Source of the DNA: Lepturacanthus savala
Lineage: Eukaryota > Chordata > Actinopteri > Scombriformes > Trichiuridae
DNA length: 64,000 nucleotides
Reading direction: 5' to 3'
NCBI GenBank assembly: GCA_030544235.1
Contig: CM060466.1
Span: 3,193,592-3,257,591 of the forward strand
The notes under the pieces were generated by a model that saw only the letters and a list, made by a program, of their open reading frames with translations, did not search any database and had not been told where the DNA came from. This document shows, in pieces, positions 1-12,126 of this stretch. The translations under genes were made by a program, and so were the position numbers. How positions within the stretch are numbered: the stretch's first letter is position 1; each line of letters begins with the position of its first letter.

Positions 1-1000
1 TGTACCTAAAACCAGGTATTTCCACTTAAAATTTCAGTTTTTGCTGTAAAAAAAATGGTACAATTAGTCCAATATTTAGTAGAATAATTTTATTCCACTG
101 GCAGATAATTTATAATAATTAAGTTTTTTTTCCTCCAATTTGATCTTGTTTCAAGAAAACAGACATTTTCTTTAAAAATAAGATTAAATTGACTGAAATC
201 GGAAAAAAACCTTTAAATTATCTGCAAGTGCAATAAAATAATTCTACTAAATATTGGAGTAATTGTACTTAAAACCAGATATTACAAGATATTTTACTTG
301 TTAATATTTCAGTTTTTTCAGTAAAAAAACTCTTAACGAGTTAAAATATCTTGTTTTTGGTACAATTAGTCCAATATTTACTAGAATTATTTTATTGCAC
401 TGGCAGATAATTTAGCTTTTTTTATTGATTTCAGTCAATTTAATCTTATTTTTAAAGAAATTGTTTGTCTTTTCTGTTTTGTTCAAACGAGACCAAATAA
501 AAAAATGAAATACTATAAATTATCTGCCAGTGGAATAAGATAATTCTACTCAATTTTGAACTAATTGTACCAAAAACAAGATATTTTTATTTGTTAATAT
601 TTCAAAATACCTCTCCATACAGCAGAAAACTCTTAACAAGTTAAATTATCTTGTTTTTGGTACAATTAGTCCAATATTTAGTAGAATTATTTTATTGCAC
701 TGGCAGATAATTTACCTTTTTTATTGATTTCAGTCAATTTAATCTTATTTTTTAAAGAAAATGTTTGTATTGTTCTTGAAACAAGACCGAATTGGGGAAA
801 AAACAGAAAAAAACTTGAAATAAGATAAATTATCTGCCAGTGGAATAAGATAATTCTACTCAATTTTTAACTAATTGTACTAAAACAAGATGATTTTATT
901 TAACATTTCATTTTTTTGCAGTAAAAAAAGAAAATTCCACACTGCAGTAAAAAGTAAAAATATTTAGTTTTTGGTAAAATTAGTCCAAAATTGAGTAGAA
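1..1000. repeat. Array of foldback elements
   Basis: Three palindromic units in head-to-tail order plus a partial fourth. Each has a left arm carrying GGTACAATTAGTCCAATATT and CACTGGCAGATAATTT (about 54-112, 357-413, 658-712) and a right arm that is its reverse complement (about 212-272, 516-572, 828-885). A partial left arm follows at 966-1005. The loops contain a shared core related to TTGATTTCAGTCAATTTAATC. The period is about 300 bp. Most likely a MITE that was tandemly duplicated. Confidence 0.85.
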
Positions 1001-1544
1001 TTAAGTTTTTGCTGTTTTTTCTTCTCGTTTCCTCCAATCACATTGTAAGGGGCGGGGCCTACGAGTATAATTTGTGACATCACAAATCTGTGTTTCCCAC
1101 TGTAATGACTTGTGCGAAGCTTTCCAGCGTAGTAAGAAAACAAGGAGGCAGAATGAATTCGTAGCACTAGGTTTTCATTCTGTGGCGCTGCACCACACAA
1201 CGGTTTATATGTGGAAATCACTGCAAAAAGTCTAATATTCAACTTTAATGAGTGTGATGTTCAATGCACAGAGAATCCATCGTGTGTCCATCATATGATA
1301 TATCATTTTTAGGGGTTTTACCAATATCCTGCTGCTTTTTAAATCCTTTCGGACACGACTTCTCATTCAAAGCAGAGTGTTTTCTATACGTCTCCACTGT
1401 GACCGGAGGCTCTTTGACTGTTTCTGACACTTTGAAATAACGACGTCTCTCACCAGATACACAGAACACAGGAGACAGGGACCTGTTAAATTATTGATAT
1501 GATGCATAACGGTGGGAAAAACTGACATGGCACATTCACCTGAT

Positions 1545-1567
1545 CACACACACACACACACACACAC
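1545..1567. repeat. (CA)n microsatellite
   Basis: Short CA tract of about 11 units. Confidence 0.9.
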
Positions 1568-2029
1568 TCGGTCTACTGTGCAGGATGTTTCCCTTCACTA
1601 ATAAATGAAGTGGAGTCGCTGCCATTCAGCCATTAGGGAAAATGAGAATCCTGCTGATGTTCCGGGATTGATTTTTTTTTTTTCCCCCTAATAACAAAGA
1701 CAGAGAAGTGATAAAAAGTTAGATAAGCGATTCATTAATGTCTGAGACTAGTGGCACATTTATGAGTTGTGATAAATAGCGACTCTTTAAAACTCCTGGC
1801 TTAGTAGTGACAGGCCGGCTGTGGATCGAGAGGTCAGAGGTTAACTTTGCTCATTTCCTGTTGGCCGACGCTGTCACCGTCGTCGAGTTAACATGTTCTG
1901 GGTCTTTTTTTTTTTTGATGGATGAAGATCTAGGATCATTATCAGCAAAATAAAGGGTGCAGATTGTTGTTATAGTACATTAAACAACTTGTATGCAACT
2001 AATATGCAACTTAATAGAGTATATATTAG

Positions 2030-2735
2030 AGCTGCAGTGATTAGTCAATTAATCAATTAGTTGCCAACAATTATATTAGACATTATATTGACATTAGAGC
2101 TCTTTTAATTAGTTGATTAATTAATTAGTTGCCATTAATCATCAACTATTCTGATAATCCATCAATTGATTTGAGTCATTTTTAAGAAAAAATGTCCATT
2201 TTTTCTGGTTCCAGCTCCTCAAATCTGATGTTTTTTCAGGTTTCTTTAGTTTTTCTATTGATTAATCAACTAATTGTTGCAGCTCTACTCATAATAATTG
2301 ACTTTATAGAGTCAATGTTAATGTCTATTAAATAATAATGTGATTTTTAGGTCTAGTAGTTATAAATTAGGATATAAAAATATTGGTTTGATACCAAACT
2401 GGACAGAAGTAAAGAGAATTTGTCATTTATCACATTAATCACCGACTATTTTAAAATGAAAATGTCCAAATTCTCTGGTTTCAGCTTCTTTCCTTTGAAT
2501 ATTTTCTGTTTTTTTAAATCTTCTATAATATTTTCTGACATTTCTTTGCTTAAATTATAAACGGAGAAAATAATTTGCAGGTTATTTGACGATTTATTGA
2601 TCAAATGATTCAAAGACAACAGAGCTGCAACAATTAGTTGATTAATCGATTAGTTGCCAACTATCACATTAATCACCAGCTGATAATCAATAGATTGGAG
2701 CCATTTTTAAAAAGAAAAGATCAATTGGCCCTTTA
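2030..2735. mobile_element. Teleost inverted-repeat element copies (GCTGCAA...TTAATCGATTA type)
   Basis: Two or more overlapping degenerate copies of a family with ends like GAGCTGCAACAATTAGTTGA and an inner part containing AAATTCTCTGGTTTCAGCTTC. Ends are reverse complements, typical of a non-autonomous DNA transposon. I recognise the family as very common in fish genomes but cannot name it with certainty (hAT-like is a guess). Other copies here are at 7380-8175, 10680-10925, 21605-21890, 22020-22130, 25975-26825 and 38090-38320. Confidence 0.75.
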
Positions 2736-2759
2736 TTAATGGCCCTAACATGAAATATA

Positions 2760-3710
2760 TCAACTTTATTCTATTATTAAAGAATGTGATTAATAGATTT
2801 AAATGGCTCTGACTCTTTAAAACACAATCTTTTAATGACAATGTTAATTAAACCGTTGCCTAATTAGCTTTTCTTGTTCTCTAAATAGAATCTTCTGGAA
2901 ACAGGAATCAACATTTTACACCATTTTTTTAACCAAACACTTTATCTTTCATTTTAAAGCCAAAATCTCACTTTCTACCTATGGCACCTTTAATTTATTC
3001 AACATTATCACATCATTTTATGCAAAAACCCAGAACGTCGAACGTTTTCTTCCATTTAAGAGACAATTCTCAAATTTAAAAAGATCAAATCATCCAATTT
3101 TGAAGAATTAGATTAATAGATTTAAATGACGGACTCTTTAAAACACAATCTGTTGTTTAATCCTGTTAATTAAACCGTTGCCTAATTAGCTTTGTTTGTT
3201 CTCTAAATAGAATCTTCTGGAAACAGGAATCGACATTTTACACCATTTTTTTGAACCAAACACTTTATCTTTCATTTTAAAGCTAATTTTTTTTTACATT
3301 TCTCTGAGAACTGATTGTTTTGAGGCCTGAAACAAGACCAAAATCTCACTTTCTACCTACGGCACCTTTAATTTATTCAACATTATCACATCATTTTATG
3401 CAAAAACCCATTTTTTTCTTCCATTTAAGAGACAATTCTCAAATTTCTGACTCTTTAAAACACAATCCTGTCAATTAAAACGTTGCCTAATTAGCTTTTC
3501 TTGTTCTCTAAATATAATCTTCAGCTTTTTGAACCAATTGATTGTTTCAATAATCAATAGATGAATTGATTCCAATGGCTGTGAATGGATGGTGGTTTCT
3601 CTGAGAACTGATTGTTCTGAGGCTTAAGACGAGACCAAAATCTCATTTTCTACCTTATTGGACCTTTAATTCTGATCTTTGGGTTGGGAAAAAACCTAAA
3701 ATGTCCAACA
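2760..3710. repeat. Three direct repeats, about 320 bp each
   Basis: Blocks containing ATTAAACCGTTGCCTAATTA recur at about 2847, 3167 and 3474, each preceded by CTCTTTAAAACACAATC. The first two copies are followed by AACATTATCACATCATTTTA. The third copy is shortened. A reverse-complement copy of the same sequence lies at about 7255-7560. Confidence 0.85.
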
Positions 3711-4987
3711 ACTAACTAATCAATTAATCATTTCAATAATTGATAGAAGCCCTATTATCGGTAATAGAGTATTGTAATAATTAGATTTAAGTTAAGCTGT
3801 CAGATAAATGCAGGAAACACAGCAGCTATAAAGCAGCATCACCTGAAACACTCGGTACAAACACTAATCCCTGAACTTTGTCACTACACACACTTTTTTT
3901 TGCTGTTGTCTAAAATCCCGGCTGATGTGTGTGTGACTCCATGTGAACCTGGAAGCTTAACTGTCTGTGTTTTAATTGCATCCTGACGGGGAAAAGGTCG
4001 CCTGTTCTCAGGAAGTGACACGGTGATGAATGGAGACCCGACGCCGCCTTTTAACAAGCGTTTGTTTCCCGTGGTTTTCTTGACGGACAATAACGGCGGC
4101 GGCGTGAAATAGACAGATGTGGTTGGTATTAACCTGTGGACACGAGGAGGCGGAGCTCCCCCTCCAGGTCAAGGTGCTGCCGTCACGCAGCTTCCTGGAC
4201 TTTATTCCAGCTTTTGATGCGTCTAACAGGAGAGATTTAAAGTGGATTTAAACGAGTCTGACAGGTCGCTTTTGAGTCGTCTCATTAATATTCATGAGCC
4301 TCTCTTCTGATTGGCTGTTTCTGAGTGAGAGATGGAGATTAGACATTAAATCTAAAACATCTTTTTATTTGTTTTGCAGCATTTTGTCCATATTTTTCCT
4401 TGTAGAAAGTCATGATTCTCTCTTTGAAGACTAAAAAAAAGTGGGCGTGGCTTTGGTGGGAGGAGCCTCCAGGGCTAAAAATTCTATTATATTGATCAAT
4501 ATTGATAATTATTGATAATTTTCTTTGACATATCTTAGGGCATTTTATGCTTTATGACCTATTTTAATACATAAATGTAGAGGAAGGTGATATAACTTGA
4601 ACATATATTGATATCAGCCACTAACGATGATTATTGATCATTTTTAATTATCTATTTTTATTAGCGAGCAGGAGATAAAAGGCTGAATGAGACCACCTGA
4701 TTGGCTGTTTATCTATTAAATGATTGGCTGTTTGAGTCAGTGATTGATCCTCTATGAAGGGAAATATGAAGTTTATGATCCAAGGAGGGAGCAGCACTGT
4801 TATTTTAGTTTTTTGTTCTTTTCTTTAATATTTTATTAAACTATTTTCTTATTGACGATATATATATTGATCATGGTTTATTGCCCAGGTCTATATGATA
4901 GTTATTGTCACTGTAAACCATGAACTTTATCTAAGAAAAAGGAAAGTGGTTTAATTCATATGAGAAGAGTCTTTCCTCTTCTTCTTG

Positions 4988-4989
<2 letters not shown>

Positions 4990-5055
<66 letters not shown>
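4990..5055. repeat. (CA)n microsatellite
   Basis: About 65 bp of uninterrupted CA dinucleotide. Confidence 0.97.
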
Positions 5056-5059
<4 letters not shown>

Positions 5060-5510
5060 ATGTAAAATCAAATAAATGGGAAAGTAATACATTAATATGT
5101 TTATTTTATGAATTAATTATCTGATATATTAAACACATTTACTAACATTTTTGACATTTCCTGGTATATTAATGTATATTCTGAGTCATTTCTTTATTTA
5201 TTCTTTATTATAGCAGCTTCAGTCCTTGGATTTCCTACATTTTCTCTTATAAAACGTCTTAAATCAAATATCTTATCAGACGGGGATTGATTGAGAGATT
5301 CAGAATGTTCTTTTTTTGTTGTTGTTTTTTGAAGTTTTGCAAGAAGTTGAGTCAAAATATGTCATTTCGTGTGATTCAAAGGAGGCAGGTTGCTGTTATT
5401 TACTGTATAACACTATATGACAGAAGGGACACGCTGAGTGTGATAATGAGTCAGACCTGAGTCCTAATGGGAGCTTTTCTGTTGCATAACTCATTCACAC
5501 CTCTGTGTCC

Positions 5511-5513
<3 letters not shown>

Positions 5514-5565
<52 letters not shown>
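5514..5565. repeat. (CA)n microsatellite
   Basis: About 51 bp of uninterrupted CA; it creates a polyCys/Val reverse-strand frame that is not a gene. Confidence 0.97.
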
Positions 5566-5568
<3 letters not shown>

Positions 5569-7254
5569 ATTGGCTGGATGCTTGGATGACTGTACATCAG
5601 GAATGATGGAGAACATTTTGGTGCTAAAATTGCCCCGTTGGTCAGAGAGAAAATGGCAATTTCTAGACCTGGAGAAGTTTTGGAAATAGGAATAAACCCA
5701 GAAAGTTGTGAAAAAATGACGTATAATATAGTAGATGCTACTCAATTTAAATAAAGTGAAGTAATTATAATAAATTCTATTAGTATACATGTTATGCAGC
5801 TCAAAGTGCTTTACAATATAGATAAAATAAACTTTAAAAACTACTGTGCAGGAAAAACGAAGTGAAATCTAATAATGAAATGAGAATAAAAATCCACGTC
5901 GACATTTTTTCTGTTTATTCGCAGACGTTTCAGAGAATGTGTAGTCATGAAAATGTACTTTTCTCTTACTTCTCTACAGTTGCAGGTTCACCGTCAGTTC
6001 ACATTAATAAAGAAAAGGAACCAAAGTAGAATCCGAGGCTGCAAATAAATGACAATAAAGCAAATATCGACGACTTTACTTTATAATTACAGCTACACTT
6101 TAATGGTTAAATGCTCTGAACTCGTATTAAATCCCACTTTAAAGGTCTGTTGTGAAATATCTCAGTTTATATCAACTAATTCTGATCAATCACATTATAA
6201 AACAAGACGTATGCAGGTATTTTTGCTATTATATAATATCTTCACCCTAATAAAACAATCTCTTGCCACATCTGGTAAAATCCTGAGTTGAAAGCATCAG
6301 ATTCTTTACGTCCTATAGGATAATGGACATTTTATTTTCAAACTTTATTTACCCGAATCAGGATAAAATGACAATTTAGCAGCTTTTTTGATGGCGGCTG
6401 CTTCAAGAGTCAAGAAGCCACAAGAGAAAGACTTTAGAATATAATGTTTTATAGTAATTTAGTCTCAATTTCACCAGTTATACTTCAATAATAATTTAAT
6501 ATATAGATGTTTGTGCAGTATTGAGAGAGGACGTCTCAGAAAGAATGTGCATATCGATAAATATGCAGCTAAATATAAAGAAATAAAGGAAGTTCCATGA
6601 TCTTCAGTCTATTAAACGTGTGTTAAATTCACATCTCAGGTTTTAAAATCGTCAAAACTGGACGTTAGAGATGAGTTATGTTGAATAAAAACAGGCAAAG
6701 AAGAACTTGAGCTTTAAAGTTGATTAAAATCACACTAGAATGTTGAGAAATAGGCCTGAAGTCACTTTATTCTTCAATGTTCTGTAACGTTCTCAAAGGC
6801 CTTTTTGATTAAAATATTCATAAATATAATATTCTTCAAGGCCATTATTGGAATAAGGTGACGATACTGACTTTATTCTCATTAAATGAATGAAGCTTGA
6901 GATAAATAGACAGAGACAACAGGTCAGAACATGAGCAAACACCTTAAACTCCGTGTCTTCACACTCAGAAGTGTCAAAGGTCATATCCACGGAGCGGCCC
7001 GGTACGTCGTATAAACGCCGTCAGCCGCTAGCTGTGACGCTAACAGCTGTACGGCTAAAATCAGGCCTGTTGTAAAACGTGTAAATGCATCTGCAACGTG
7101 CAGCGTTGAGTCAACGTCATGTTTCTGGATCCCTGCGAACAACGTGGTCCTCAGCCTGTTAGTCATTTGTAGCTGATTCATATCCTTATTTAGTGGCTGC
7201 TAGGAGCAGATATGGAGTCAGAGAGCTCCAAACTTGGATGATTTGATCTGTTTT

Positions 7255-8175
7255 AAATATCAAGTATTGGGTTTTTGCATAAAATGTGATCATGTTGAAT
7301 AAATTAAAGGTCCCATAGGCTCAAAACAACCAGTTCTCAGAGAAATTTAATGAAAAGAGCCTTAAAACGAGCCGTAGGGCTGATGTCACCATCCATCCAC
7401 AGCCATTTAAATCAATTAATCTATTGATTATTGAAACGATTAAAAAAAAAATGGTGTAAAATGTCGATTCCTGTTTCCTGAAGATTATATTTAGAGGACA
7501 AAGATTAAACATTGTCATTAAAAGATTGTGTTTTAAAGAGTCATAGCCATTTAAATCTAATTAGATTGATTTTCTTTAATGGCTCCAATCTATTGATTAT
7601 CAGAATAGCTGGTGATTAATGTGATAACTAATTGATTAATCAACTAATTGTTGCAGCTTTATTGTCTCCAACCATAAAGTGTCATTAATTAATCTGCAAA
7701 TTATTATCTCTGTTTATAATTTAGGCAAAAAAATGTCAGAAACTGTGGAAAAAATTATAATAATTTCATCAGTTTATTATAATATAGAAGATTAAAGAAT
7801 TTTTTTTATTATTATTATTAGAAATTATTTTGATTTTTATCATTTTTTAGGAAGAAAATGTCCAAATATTTTCTTTCTAAAAAATGATAAATTCAAAATA
7901 ATTAGGGATTAATGTAATAGCTGCCAATTGATTGATTAATCGATTAATCGTTGCAGCTCTTTTATAAGTGATCTTTGATAAGTTGATTAATCGGTTAGTT
8001 TCCAACTATTACATTAATCAATGATAAAAATAATGGATTTGAGTCATTTTTTAAGAAGAAAATGTCCAAATTCTCTGGTTCCAGCTTCTCTTCTCTGATT
8101 ATTTCCTGGTTTCTTTATTCTTCTATAATAATAAACTGAAACACTGTAGTTACTAATTGATTTATTGTATAATTA
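7255..8175. mobile_element. Nested dispersed repeats
   Basis: The first part (7255-7560) is a reverse-complement copy of the 2760-3710 repeat (shared TTTTGCATAAAATGTGATCA and AAAGATTGTGTTTTAAAGAG). The second part (7570-8175) holds two degenerate copies of the TTAATCGATTA inverted-repeat family, with CTCTGGTTCCAGCTTCTC near 8080. Confidence 0.7.
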
Positions 8176-10254
8176 ACTATTAAATTACTGCTTTCTAGAG
8201 CTTCAGAGGACGTTTGACATATATTAAGTTTATTTTTAGTTCTTAAAAGCACAAATAGATCTTGTTGGTGACATCACAACCACAAATAAAAGCCAGGAAT
8301 AGTGTAAACTAGTAAATGAATAATTACTGCTTATTGTGAACTATGACCGGCTTCATCCTGTTTATCTTTTAGCTTCTTTTTACTGTCTTTTATAGATGAA
8401 ATGTGAAGACACTGGTTGTATAAAGTTACCTTAACATCGTTTTTTAAATGTCACCGTGGTGAGTTCAGTGTCTGTGGGGTTTTTGGGCGTCCCTGCAGGT
8501 CAGGACGACATGTCTGGACAACATTAACGTTACGCTGCAGCTTTTCTGCACACACCTGGGAAATGATGTGACACGTCGAGTGTAAAAATCCTATTTCCTT
8601 TCCGTTTTTTTGTGGATAACTGGTCGTTTGAAGTAGTGAAATACAGTGACTTAATGGAGCTGTGCGGCTATGTAAGCCAAAGATGTTCACACGTTTTTTG
8701 GTGCAAGTCCAAGTCTGTAAAAAATAAAAATCTCATGTCTCTTTTTGTTATAATGAGCCTTTCTCATCCGCTGCTATTGGGTTTATAGTGAGAATACAGC
8801 AGAACACAGGAATTCACAGCATTTCCTGCTTTATTATCACTCCTGTGTCTACTGCTGTACTGATTACTGCTTATAGGATTAGGACATGGTTTTGGTCACT
8901 TTTATTTTGAAATTTAGACGTTTTTGTTTGCATGGATGAGCGTCTTTTCATCCAAAATCCTTTTTAAAGCTATAGCAAAATGTGTTTTCCATGTCTATGC
9001 AAGAGGTGAAATAAGCATCTGCTTCTTTTTTTGACAACAGTGACTATCACAGTGATAAATGTGGGAGGAGACGAGTAGAAACTCACGGTTTCTACCTTTT
9101 TAAACCTGACAGCAGCAGGTGATGTTCACGGAGTCTGTTACCGTGGTGACTGAGTCTGTTACCGCGGTGACTGAGTCAGAGTTTCAGCTGCCTCTCTTTC
9201 TGGAACAGATAAGTCAGAGTTTCCCAGAGTTTTCCTGGATTATAATGATGATAAGTCCCCGTTTTAAATCCCCTCAGTTTCTGTCTCCAAAGACTCATGA
9301 TGAACACGAGCAGAGAAATGCAGTAAAAGTCTCTGCTGGCCTTCGGAGCCCTTTCCTCCTAGATGTTCATCTCTTTCCTGTGGGCTGTAGTTTGCCGTAG
9401 CGACGTCCACTGCATCATTCAGCTGATGTATAGGGATCTAATGGTCTGCTCCACTTTCAGCGTCTCTGAGGCTTTCCAGGCCTGATAAATGATGAATGTG
9501 TAAATGCTGTGTGTGATTCTATATTCATCCAGTTGAAAGGGGTCGTTGGCCATGTTTTCTTTCACGTCCCTCCATGCTCACATGGCCGAATGAAGCTGGC
9601 TCCTGATTGGTTCATTTCTATAATAGGGAATATCACACCTTTTGATATTAGATATAAACCCTAATGTATGAGAAGGACATCACTTAAGAAATATCTGATA
9701 TGATTAATATTATGATTAGGAGAAAATATCATATACATGCGTATAAATGGAAAAATGAAGACCTTCAATAACATGTTTTAAGAGCAAAGTTGCATGTGTG
9801 TGTGTGGGTCATTGACTTGTGGTGTAGTTTAGTTCTAGATAGTTTAACTCTTAAAAAAGGTTTCAGTTGCACCATTGACATTTCTTCTCTAAAATAGCAC
9901 AAAATCATGATTTTTTGGGGAAAAAAAGGACAAAATGGCCTGTTAAATAACAAGAAACCAACATGAACACACAATGTACATTAAGAGAGGCCTGATGAAA
10001 GGTTTTTAAAACTATATTTTACACCACCACAGTTTTTAGGGTAATACTACATGACAGTTTTATTTATATATAAATATGTAGTAAATCATGCAGGTACGAC
10101 TTGTTTTCGAGTTGAAATTCATCATATTCATCCTATTATTGTCGGTTTCAGACGCAGCCTGAGTCACACTCACGAGATCGATTTAACTTCTATAATTTCT
10201 GAGCTTGAAACTTGTTTTCCTGGACGCTAACGTCCTCCTCTCGTTATTTTCCAG

Positions 10255-10413
10255 GCGCGGTACAAACAGAGCCTTGACCCCACGGTGGACGAGGTGAAGA
10301 AGCTGTGCACGTCGCTCCGACGCAACGCCAAAGAGGAGCGAGTCCTGTTCCACTACAACGGCCACGGCGTGCCCCGACCCACCGTTAACGGAGAGATCTG
10401 GGTCTTCAATAAG
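10255..10413 (+). CDS. rptor: RPTOR (raptor) internal coding exon, caspase-like RNC domain, His motif
   Basis: Internal exon of raptor, the scaffold subunit of mTOR complex 1 that recruits substrates carrying TOS motifs and docks on Rag GTPases at the lysosome. It has 159 bp, 53 whole codons, phase 0 at both ends. The peptide starts ARYKQSLDP and contains LFHYNGHGVP, a raptor hallmark. The histidine of NGHG (codon 10363-10365) is the His of the Cys-His pair that aligns with the caspase dyad in the N-terminal conserved (RNC) domain. By recall of the human protein this is about residues 117-169. The acceptor is a pyrimidine-rich tract ending ccag at 10251-10254, with a plausible branch point GCTAAC at 10226-10231. 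The donor is AAG|gtaaat. The reading frame is open on both sides and joins directly to the next exon as FNK-NYTQ. It is probably exon 4 of the gene, but numbering cannot be proved here. Identity is very secure; transcript structure is inferred from splice signals. Confidence 0.97.
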
Positions 10414-10679
10414 GTAAATAATGTTCTCGTATTCACCCGCCGTCGCCATGGAAACCCTTTAACACACTGTGGAGATGTTAATATCTGTTTCTAAGGTGTC
10501 ATAGGTCGTCTTTACATACATAAAAATGCAATTATATAGGAGTAGGTAATAGAAAAGGCCATGAAAATGATGCTTTCATTAGATTAATGCTGTAAATCTC
10601 CCTGTCAGGGATTAATAAAACACGTGGCAGCTTCTTATCTAATTCTATAATAATAAAATAAATATACTGAATTAGTTGT

Positions 10680-10925
10680 TGTCGATGTCTGTTCTCAAAC
10701 AGACAAACCTAAAATGTCTTTTTTTTTGTCCACAACCCAAAGATCATCAGTTTATTATTATAGAAGAATAAAGAAACCAGGAAATAATCAGAGAAGAGAA
10801 GCTGGAACCAGAGAATTTGGACATTTTCTTCTTTAAAAATGACTCAAATCAATTATTAAAATAGTTGGTGATTAATGTAATAGTTGGAAACTAAACAATT
10901 AATCGACAAATCATTACAGATCTAC
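10680..10925. mobile_element. Teleost inverted-repeat element copy
   Basis: Carries CAACCCAAAGATCATCAGTT, GAAACCAGGAAATAATCAGA and a TTAATCGACAAATCATT end. Shares nearly all of its length with copies at 21605-21890, 26045-26230 and 38090-38320. Confidence 0.8.
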
Positions 10926-11389
10926 TTTATTCATCTCAAACAGCATTACACACAGTGACGTTTGATATATAATCGGCACAGTGTGTTTTATTTTGAAAGG
11001 GTGACGGAAGTTTTATGCCTGAAACAGACTTCCTGTCTGGTGTGATCCAATTGTCGTGATTTAGAAACAGGTTCCGTGAAAAATAGATTTTCTATGTATT
11101 CAGCTGTGATTAGCATGTGAAAAACATCTTAAATGGAAACGTTAAACCATCTTTTTCCGTTGATAAGATCTAGTTTATACCAGACGAGTATTTTCTGGTG
11201 TCGACTGGCGAGAGGATAAACTTTTTAACGACTTGTGGACTCATCGCTGACGTCTATAATCTGCAGTAACCTGCAGCTCTACAGAGAGTTCTGGTCTGTC
11301 CATTTATTTGGTTGACTCCCTCGGCTCTCATCGGCCTCATTCTAGCTGACGGCAGCAGAAACCCACTCTCTGCATTCAGCAGCTAATAA

Positions 11390-11392
<3 letters not shown>

Positions 11393-11458
<66 letters not shown>
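11393..11458. repeat. (AT)n microsatellite
   Basis: 66 bp of uninterrupted AT dinucleotide. Confidence 0.97.
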
Positions 11459-11462
<4 letters not shown>

Positions 11463-12126
11463 CACAGATAAAACGTCTCCAAATGAACAGAGTTTGTAGG
11501 TGGTGTAAAAATGTAAATAATTTAGTTCAAGACAGAAATCGTGTGGAGTCCTCATTATTTTCCCCTTTGGAGAAATGTTGGCTTTATACTGTAGATTGTA
11601 GATTTCATCTTTTTTTTCAATTTAAGAGGAATAAATTATCGAAGAAATTCAACTTACATCTTTAATTTTTTATGAGTCCTCGAGTTATAACCGTGTTATA
11701 CTGCACGAAAGACACTTAGGTTCTTCTTCTTTGGAGCTGTGACTGTGCTGTTTCACTGAGGAGGAGGAGTCAAAATGTGATCAGAGGGGGGGAAAAACAA
11801 ATCTATTGAGTAGATTTATCTTATAGGTGACTCCTATAGGTGAGGTATGGGTGTAGAATGCATTTAATATCTGAAAATATTCACAAAAAATCACTAAATA
11901 GACTTTTTATAATTCTATTTGCTGTTGTTCATCATATTCACAATGGTCTCACTTGCCAGTAATGAAATAGGTGTGAAATTGGAAATAAGTTTTATATAAA
12001 TGGTCTTTAAAATACCTGTTTTTAACCCTGATACCTGAACATATTCACTAAAAACATCAATTTAAAGACTTTTTATCATTCTGTTGGCCGTAGTTCATCA
12101 TATTCACAATGAACTAATTACTAAAG

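Larger units (their letters stand above)
1..10254 (+). other. rptor: RPTOR intron, 3' portion (upstream of first exon)
   Basis: AT-rich intronic DNA without a recognisable exon; the preceding raptor exon (ending near an ENWQPR-like segment in other vertebrates) is not visible. It holds foldback repeats (1-1000), a short CA tract (1545-1567), inverted-repeat elements (2030-2735, 7255-8175), three direct repeats (2760-3710) and two CA tracts (4990-5055, 5514-5565). In 1070-1540, 3780-4980, 5570-7250 and 8180-9760 I see nothing beyond ordinary AT-rich DNA and short chance ORFs. Part of 9840-10030 resembles 51630-51780, suggesting another dispersed repeat. Confidence 0.85.

Noticed and set aside
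1..10254. Search for the preceding raptor exon
   Set aside because: No stretch encoding the expected segment before ARYKQ was seen; the intron probably starts outside the window.
10183..10449. Antisense 88-codon frame across the first exon
   Set aside because: Shadow of the raptor exon; the + strand reading matches a known conserved protein and has splice signals.
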